Source: Rhodococcus_G sp042879035 (GTDB taxonomy: Bacteria; Actinomycetota; Actinomycetes; Mycobacteriales; Mycobacteriaceae). From it: 64,000 bases of DNA. A model generated the notes under the pieces. It did no database searches and was not told the DNA's origin. It saw only the letters and a program-made list of their open reading frames with translations. The translations under genes and the position numbers were made by a program. Location of the stretch: NCBI RefSeq assembly GCF_042879035.1, contig NZ_JBIAOU010000015.1, positions 50,300 to 114,299 of the forward strand. The letters are read 5' to 3'. Below are positions 59,399 through 64,000 of this stretch, piece by piece (position 1 is the first letter of the stretch; each line of letters opens with the position of its first letter).

Positions 59399-60736
59399 GT
59401 GTCCGACGTCGAAAAGTTCGACCACGCAGTCGAACTGGCGTGGCGGATGTTCCGCGGTGCGCTCGCCGACCACGTCGGCGCCATGCGCGACGACGACATC
59501 CTCGTCGTCGAACTCCCCGACCGCGACGACACCGCCGACGGCTACGCCCCGTGCGTGCAGTTCCTCGGCTGGGCACGCGGACAGGTGCGCTGCGAGGTGC
59601 CGTCCAACGCATTCCTCGCCCCCCGCTTCGCTCTCTCCCCCGACGCCGAGTCGCTGCTGCTCGAACTGGGCTGGCAGCCACCCACCTGCGCCCCCGACGA
59701 GGAATCGGCGGACGGATCGCCGGCATTCTTCCTCGACCGCCCCTCCCGCTTCTCCGACCAGCTCGCCGCGATGGCCGTCACCGTGTTCCGCGAGATCTGG
59801 AGCGTTCCGCACCCCAGCTTCCTGCGCATCGACACCGCCGGCGAGGCACCCGAGTCCCCCGTCGCCGCGCTGACGTCGACACCACCCGAGGTCACCGACC
59901 TCGAACCGATGCTGGCCGTGACGCCCCGCGACCCCGACCACCTGCGCCGCCTCGTCGAGAACACCCTCACCGACGTGCTCGGCGAACTCCCCGCCACCGA
60001 CGCCGACGGCGACTTCGTGCTGTCCGTCGAGGGCCACTCCGTGTTCGTGGTGCCGCACCCGCGCGAACCGGTCGTCCGGCTGTGGGTGCCGCTCCTCTAC
60101 CGCATCGGTGGACGCACCCGCGCCGCCGAGATCGTCGCCGACCTGACCGCGCAGTGGTCGCACATCCGGTTCGTGCTGCGCGAGGACCGACTCAACGCCG
60201 TCGTCGAGATCCCCGGATTCCCGTTCGTGCCACGGCATCTCACCGACCAGATCGACCGCGTCTCCACCTTCCTCGGCACCGTCGACCAGGCGTTCGCCGC
60301 CCGCTTCGACGCCGTCGGACACCGCGCCACCGCCGCCGCGGACCACGAATGCGAACCGGAGATCCCCGCCGCACTCCTCACCCTCGTGCAGCTGGTGCTC
60401 TACGCCCGCGACAGCCTCGACGACGACACGGTCGCCGAGATCTGCGACCGCGACCGCGCCACCGTCCTCGACTACCTGCGCATCGCCGCCGAGCAGAAGT
60501 CCGAGTGGCGCGACAACCTCACCAAGGCCCGGGACGCCGACGAGACCGACGAGATCGACCTCTGCGAGAGCGAACACTCCGCCTGGTCGCAGACCCACGA
60601 CGCGCTGCGGGGCGCGCTGCGCGTCGTCACCTTCTCCCGCCCCGGCGACCACCCGGCCCCGCCGGCACCCGCGCCGCGGCAGGCGACGCTGTTCGACGAC
60701 CCCGACGAGCTCACCCTCTTCGACGAACCGAACTGA
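59399..60736 (+). CDS. YbjN/TY-Chap-like two-domain protein, paralog of the 29327 gene
   Basis: The 445-residue protein starts at GTG 59399 after GAAGGGGGATGCA. It is homologous to the 29327 protein from end to end: YAPCVQFLGWARGQVRCEVPSNAF, QLAAMAVTVFREIWSVPHPSFLRID, the second domain (LAVTPRDPDHLRRLVENTL, FVPRHLTDQ), and the tail QATLFDDPDELTLFDEPN (428-445), which matches the paralog's tail. An extra helical segment (340-400, LVQLVLYARDSLDDDTVAEICDRDRATVLDYL) is inserted before the tail. The very similar tails suggest a shared short-linear binding motif. Likely cytosolic peptide-binding chaperone; partner unknown. Confidence 0.75.
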   Translation: MSDVEKFDHAVELAWRMFRGALADHVGAMRDDDILVVELPDRDDTADGYAPCVQFLGWARGQVRCEVPSNAFLAPRFALSPDAESLLLELGWQPPTCAPDEESADGSPAFFLDRPSRFSDQLAAMAVTVFREIWSVPHPSFLRIDTAGEAPESPVAALTSTPPEVTDLEPMLAVTPRDPDHLRRLVENTLTDVLGELPATDADGDFVLSVEGHSVFVVPHPREPVVRLWVPLLYRIGGRTRAAEIVADLTAQWSHIRFVLREDRLNAVVEIPGFPFVPRHLTDQIDRVSTFLGTVDQAFAARFDAVGHRATAAADHECEPEIPAALLTLVQLVLYARDSLDDDTVAEICDRDRATVLDYLRIAAEQKSEWRDNLTKARDADETDEIDLCESEHSAWSQTHDALRGALRVVTFSRPGDHPAPPAPAPRQATLFDDPDELTLFDEPN

Positions 60737-60861
60737 CCGACTCGTCCCGATCGCCCGCGATGTCCGGGTGACGTCCCGCACCGACCCAACCACTGGCCGA
60801 GGCGTCGCGGAAAACCGCCCTGCCGGAACAGCCTGCGGCACCGCCCACTTCGCCGGGTCCT

Positions 60862-61038
60862 GAGATTCGCTCAGCGCAGTCGAGCGCTGGGTCGACCACG
60901 GCGAAGGCCCCACCGATCCGGTCACCTACGACGCGACCGACCGCTCGCGTCCGCTGTCCGAGTACCCCCACGTGGCCGCGCTACACGGGCACCGGAAGCA
61001 TCGACGACGCAACCAGTTTCGAGTGCGCAGCCCCATAA
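60862..61038 (+). pseudogene. Tannase/feruloyl esterase, C-terminal remnant
   Basis: ERWVDHGEGPTDPVTYDATDRSRPLSEYPHVA in one frame continues in the next with RYTGTGSIDDATSFECAAP and a stop at 61036-61038. This is the characteristic end of the tannase/feruloyl esterase family. A frameshift lies near 60975, and the N-terminal nine-tenths is missing. The rest of 60737-61212 holds no other gene; the dispersed palindrome follows at 61062. Confidence 0.7.
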
Positions 61039-61061
61039 CGGTCATCACCCGCTCCCTCGAC

Positions 61062-61112
61062 GGCTGAAGGTCACCTTCGTGCGGCCTGACCGCATGAAGG
61101 TGACCTTCAGCC
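61062..61112. terminator. 23-bp terminator palindrome, copy 2 of a dispersed element
   Basis: The 23-nt arm 61062-61084 (GGCTGAAGG...GTGCGG) pairs with 61090-61112 around loop CCTGA, with one G-T pair. Relative to the copy at 11437-11487, two positions of the arm differ and both are compensated in the other arm; the loop is identical. Confidence 0.85.
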
Positions 61113-61154
61113 GAGGGGGGAAGTGGGTGCTGTCGTAGCGGCGGCGGACCCACC

Positions 61155-61184
61155 TTGCCACTTAGCGCATATTCGATCTATAGT
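61155..61184 (+). promoter_or_regulatory. Promoter of ADP-ribosylglycohydrolase gene with TTAGCGCA-N5-GATCTA element
   Basis: TTGCCA (61155-61160, -35) and TATAGT (61179-61184, -10) are separated by 18 bp. The spacer holds TTAGCGCA-TATTC-GATCTA (61162-61180), the same element and promoter layout as at pnuC. AGTTT-gctc-AGACT (61182-61195) is a further imperfect inverted repeat. GAAGGAGCTTCG precedes ATG 61213. Confidence 0.6.
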
Positions 61185-61212
61185 TTGCTCAGACTTGATC
61201 GAAGGAGCTTCG

Positions 61213-63135
61213 ATGGACCTCACGACCAGCCAGAGCGACCGCGCCGCCGGCGTGCTGCTCGCCACCGCCGCGGGCGACGCGCTCGGCGCGGGCTACGAGT
61301 TCACCCACCCCTCCGCCGAGGCGACGATCGACATGATCGGCGGCGGTCCCTTCCACTGGGCACCCGGAGAATGGACCGACGACACCGCGATGGCCGTCGC
61401 GATCGCCGAGGTCGCCGCCACCGGTGCCGACATCGGCCGCGGCACCGGCCTCGACGCCGTCGCGGCGCAGTTCGTCCGCTGGTACGACTCCGAGCCCGCC
61501 GACATCGGCAACCAGACCCGCGCGGTACTGGGCCACCGCCCTGCGTCCGCGGCGGCGATGCAGGCGCGCGCCCGCGAGCTGACCGGCCGCACGGGCGGCA
61601 ACGGGTCCCTCATGCGGACCGCGCCGGTCGCCCTCGGCTACCTCCACGACGCCGCGGCCTGCGCGCACGCCGCCGCGCAGATCGCGTCACTGACCCACGA
61701 CGACCAGCGCGCGATCGAGGCCTGCCAGATCTGGACGCACGCCATCCGGCACGCCGTGCTGCACGGCACCTTCGACGGCGTCCGCCACTACCTCGCCACC
61801 GCACCCGCGGACGTCGCGGCGTACTGGTCGCCGCTGCTCGACCAGGCCGAAACCGGCTCTCCCGCAGACTTTCCTAACAACGGCTGGGTGGTGCACGCGC
61901 TGCAGACCGCGTGGTGGGCGATCACCACCACCGACGCGTCCGACGCCCGGCACCTGCAGCGCGCGCTCGAGGCCGCGGTCCGCGCGGGCGGCGACACCGA
62001 CACCACCGCCGCCATCGCGGGCGGCCTGCTCGGCGGGCGGTGGGGCGCGTCCGCGGTCCCGGCGCGGTGGCGGCGCATCCTGCACGGCTGGCCCGGACAC
62101 ACCGCGTCGGACCTGATGCGGCTGGCGACCCTGACCGCGAACGGCGGCCGCGACGACCGGCACGGATGGCCGTCCGTGAAGGTCCTCGACTACTCCCGTT
62201 TCCCGGGGACCGGGCACGTCGCGGTGCACCCGCACGACGACGGCGTCCTCCTCGGCGGCGTGGATGCCGTCGCCCGCGGCGGCGTCGATGCGGTGGTCAG
62301 CCTGTGCCGCATGGGAACTCGGCAGGTGTCGACCGAGCACGTCGAGTTCCGGCTCGTCGACGGCGGCCACGACGAGAACCCGAACCTCGACTTCGTCGTC
62401 GACGACGCCGCCCGCACCGTGCAGGCGCTGCGCGCCGAGGGCAAGAAGGTGCTGCTGCACTGCGTGCAGGCGCACAGCCGCACCCCGTCCGTGGCCGCCC
62501 GCTACTCCGTCCTGCTCCGGCGCGATCCGCGCGACGTCCTGAAGGCGATGCCGTGGGCGCGTCCGAAGCCGGAACTGTGGGCGGCCGCCACGGCCCCCGA
62601 GTACCAGCCCCGGCGCGCTGCAGCCGGGCCGCGGATTGGCGTCGTCCGGGGCGACATCACCACGATGCGCGTCGACGCGATCGTCAACGCCGCGAAGCCC
62701 TCCCTGCTCGGCGGCGGGGGCGTCGACGGCGCCATCCACCGCGCGGGCGGCCGCGACATCCTCGCCGCCTGCCGGCTGCTGCGTGAGACGACGCTGCCGG
62801 ACGGGCTCGCCGTCGGTGCGGCGGTGGCCACGACCGCGGGCCGGCTGCCGGCCACGACGCTCATCCACACGGTCGGGCCGCGCTGGTCCCCGGACGACGA
62901 CCGCTCCGCGCTGCTGCGCGCCGCCTACACCCGCAGCCTCACTCTCGCCGCGTCCCTCGGCGCGAAAACCGTGGCGTTCCCGCTCATCTCGTCCGGCGCC
63001 TACGGCTGGCCCAAGGACGACGCGATCCGGCAGGCGATCGACGCCATCCGCTCGAGCCGCACCACCGTCGAGGTCGTCACCCTCGTCGCGTTCAGCGCCG
63101 ACACCGAGGCGCTGATCCGCCGCGCGCTGGGCTAG
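61213..63135 (+). CDS. ADP-ribosylglycohydrolase - dual-specificity phosphatase - macro domain fusion
   Basis: The 640-residue protein has three enzymes in one chain. Residues 5-310 are an ADP-ribosylglycohydrolase (DraG/ARH) with metal motifs WTDDTAM (Asp56, Asp57) and GGDTDTTAA (Asp261, Asp263). Residues 320-445 are a cysteine phosphatase with HCVQAHSRT (Cys417, Arg423). Residues 475-640 are a macro domain with VNAAKPSLLGGGGVDGAIHRAGG and FPLISSGAYGWP. Together they could remove ADP-ribose from proteins or nucleic acids and process the phosphorylated products. The strong promoter and the NAD-linked element suggest regulation by NAD state. ATG 61213 follows GAAGGAG. Confidence 0.9.
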   Translation: MDLTTSQSDRAAGVLLATAAGDALGAGYEFTHPSAEATIDMIGGGPFHWAPGEWTDDTAMAVAIAEVAATGADIGRGTGLDAVAAQFVRWYDSEPADIGNQTRAVLGHRPASAAAMQARARELTGRTGGNGSLMRTAPVALGYLHDAAACAHAAAQIASLTHDDQRAIEACQIWTHAIRHAVLHGTFDGVRHYLATAPADVAAYWSPLLDQAETGSPADFPNNGWVVHALQTAWWAITTTDASDARHLQRALEAAVRAGGDTDTTAAIAGGLLGGRWGASAVPARWRRILHGWPGHTASDLMRLATLTANGGRDDRHGWPSVKVLDYSRFPGTGHVAVHPHDDGVLLGGVDAVARGGVDAVVSLCRMGTRQVSTEHVEFRLVDGGHDENPNLDFVVDDAARTVQALRAEGKKVLLHCVQAHSRTPSVAARYSVLLRRDPRDVLKAMPWARPKPELWAAATAPEYQPRRAAAGPRIGVVRGDITTMRVDAIVNAAKPSLLGGGGVDGAIHRAGGRDILAACRLLRETTLPDGLAVGAAVATTAGRLPATTLIHTVGPRWSPDDDRSALLRAAYTRSLTLAASLGAKTVAFPLISSGAYGWPKDDAIRQAIDAIRSSRTTVEVVTLVAFSADTEALIRRALG

Positions 63136-63910
63136 TCTCCGGAAGGCTGGTCTTCCGCCTCATCGCGTCGGGACTGGGCGACCCACACGGCGATCTGCGC
63201 TCGCGAGTTGAATCCCAGTTTCACGAGCAGGTGTTCGACGTGCCCCTGCGCGGTGCGTGGGGAGATCACCAGGCGTGCGGCGATCTCCTTGTCGGTCAGA
63301 CCCTCGGCCACCAGGTCCGCGACCTCGAGTTCGCGTTTCGTCGGTCGCGTCGAGCGGCCGGTGCCGGACGTCCGCGAGCGTGGGCGTTCCTCGCCGAGTG
63401 CGAAGTCGACGGCGTCGTGGAACCCGAGCTCGGCTCCCTTGCGGCACGCTTCCTCGAACACCTTCTCGCCGAGCTTGTTTCGCACGTCCCGCTCGCACGC
63501 GTCCTGGAACAGGCTCAGGCCGGGCACGACGACCTTCGTGCCGCCGGCCGACCGGGTGACCCCCTCCGCTGCGCCCATCAACACGGCGGCGCGCCGCGGG
63601 TCGTTGTTGTCCACCGCGACCCACGACATCGCCTGCATGCACATGCCCGTGTTCAACCGGTCGTTGATCTTGCGCCCCAGTTTCAGTGCCTGCTTCAGGA
63701 GCTCTGCGGGTCGCTCGTGGTCGCCCAGGTTCCACCTCGCGATGGCCAGCCCCCACACCAGGTACGACTGATAGTTCGTTTCCCCGTGCCCTTCGGTGAT
63801 GCGCAGTGCCCGCTCGTAGTTCTCGATCGCCCGGGGCGAATCGGTCATGAACTCGAGCGTCAACCCGAGAGTGATCATGGCCATGACTTCCATGCGCAGG
63901 TACTGGTAGG
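63132..63910 (-). pseudogene. LuxR-type regulator, N-terminally truncated
   Basis: The C-terminal part of a large LuxR-family (MalT/LAL-like) regulator: tetratricopeptide-like helices (YQSYLVWGLAIARWNLGDHERPAELLKQAL, MCMQAMSWVAVDNNDPRRAAVLMGAAEGV) and the LuxR HTH LTDKEIAARLVISPRTAQGHVEHLLVKLGFNSRAQIAVWV. The ATPase N-terminus is absent: at about 63910 the homology stops and an unrelated coding end begins at 63917. An internal ATG could give a DNA-binding fragment, but no promoter is visible. Its stop overlaps the macro gene stop (CTAG) in convergent orientation. Confidence 0.75.
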
Positions 63911-63916
63911 ACTTTG

Positions 63917-64000
63917 TTAGGTGGGGAAGGTGTGGTGGCAGGTCGGGCAGGTCCCGATCCAATAGGCCAGTGCGCGTTGGAGTTTGCGTACGACGGCGTA
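63917..64000 (-). pseudogene. C-terminal end of an unidentified, possibly IS-encoded, protein
   Basis: On the minus strand the window edge enters an open frame ending YAVVRKLQRALAYWIGTCPTCHHTFPT-stop at 63917. The CxxC-type knuckle and basic helix suit a transposase or other nucleic-acid-binding protein, but 27 residues do not settle it. It is probably the element that cut the LuxR gene. Confidence 0.4.

Noticed and set aside
61182..61195. AGTTT-gctc-AGACT as an NrtR-type operator
   Set aside because: The half-sites match at four of five positions only and no NrtR gene is visible. Kept as a remark, not a separate call.

Overview
The window is high-GC actinobacterial DNA, most likely from a Rhodococcus or a close relative in the Nocardiaceae. 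The evidence is a mycothiol-type DinB enzyme, a wax-ester-synthase/DGAT acyltransferase beside PlsB, PPE/WXG-like and DUF3558 proteins of the mycolic-acid actinobacteria, a split three-gene transhydrogenase, many GTG starts, and remnants of aromatic catabolism (benE, hydroxyquinol dioxygenase). No rRNA, tRNA or CRISPR array was found. All functions are inferred from reading the translated sequence; no database search was possible.

Layout. 1-5.1 kb: a lipoprotein serine hydrolase cut by the window edge, a broken benE transporter, a thioesterase, an APH-like kinase, and a hydroxyquinol dioxygenase cut in half by a deletion. 5.2-14.4 kb: a CYP102-like P450 without reductase, a branched-chain 2-oxoacid dehydrogenase operon (E1a-E1b-E2), an MFS transporter, and convergent pntAa-pntAb-pntB. 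14.7-26.5 kb: housekeeping and lipid genes, including the tight operon WS/DGAT - plsB - HAD/acyltransferase fusion. 26.5-29.2 kb: a type VII-associated minus-strand operon (DUF3558 lipoprotein, WXG-like, PPE-like, small membrane protein). 29.3-34.6 kb: a three-gene operon of a YbjN/TY-Chap-like protein, a RelA/SpoT-fold nucleotidyltransferase and a SWIM-SNF2 helicase. 34.7-35.2 kb: two micropeptide genes with strong ribosome-binding sites and a strong terminator. 35.2-37.2 kb: decayed genes. 37.6-40.3 kb: a ferric-reductase-like oxidoreductase, an FMN-binding protein and ApbE, which together look like a flavinylated extracytoplasmic electron-transfer unit. 40.4-50.4 kb: accessory genes, including pnuC-nadR for NAD salvage, an Ltp-like protein, an HNH nuclease, a TetR/oxidoreductase pair with a clear operator, and an ISL3 transposase remnant. 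50.5-58.0 kb: a complete type I restriction-modification operon hsdM-hsdS-hsdR plus a DUF45 metallopeptidase, visibly less GC-rich. 58.7-63.1 kb: two more YbjN/TY-Chap-like genes and a three-domain ADP-ribosylglycohydrolase/phosphatase/macro protein. The window ends in a LuxR-type regulator truncated by foreign sequence.

How the genes work together. Two links stand out. First, pnuC-nadR (NAD salvage) and the ADP-ribosylglycohydrolase/macro gene lie 18 kb apart but share a promoter-embedded element, TTAGCGCA-N5-GATCTA, at the same distance from their start codons. This suggests co-regulation of NAD supply and ADP-ribose hydrolysis. Second, the YbjN/TY-Chap-like family occurs three times: once in the RelA-fold/SWIM-helicase operon and twice between the type I RM operon and the ADP-ribose gene. 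The two long members end in nearly identical short acidic LFD...TLFDEPN tails. These are the best candidates for an undescribed stress or conflict system. The window also holds many gene remnants joined end to end, so the accessory stretches have been reshaped by deletion.
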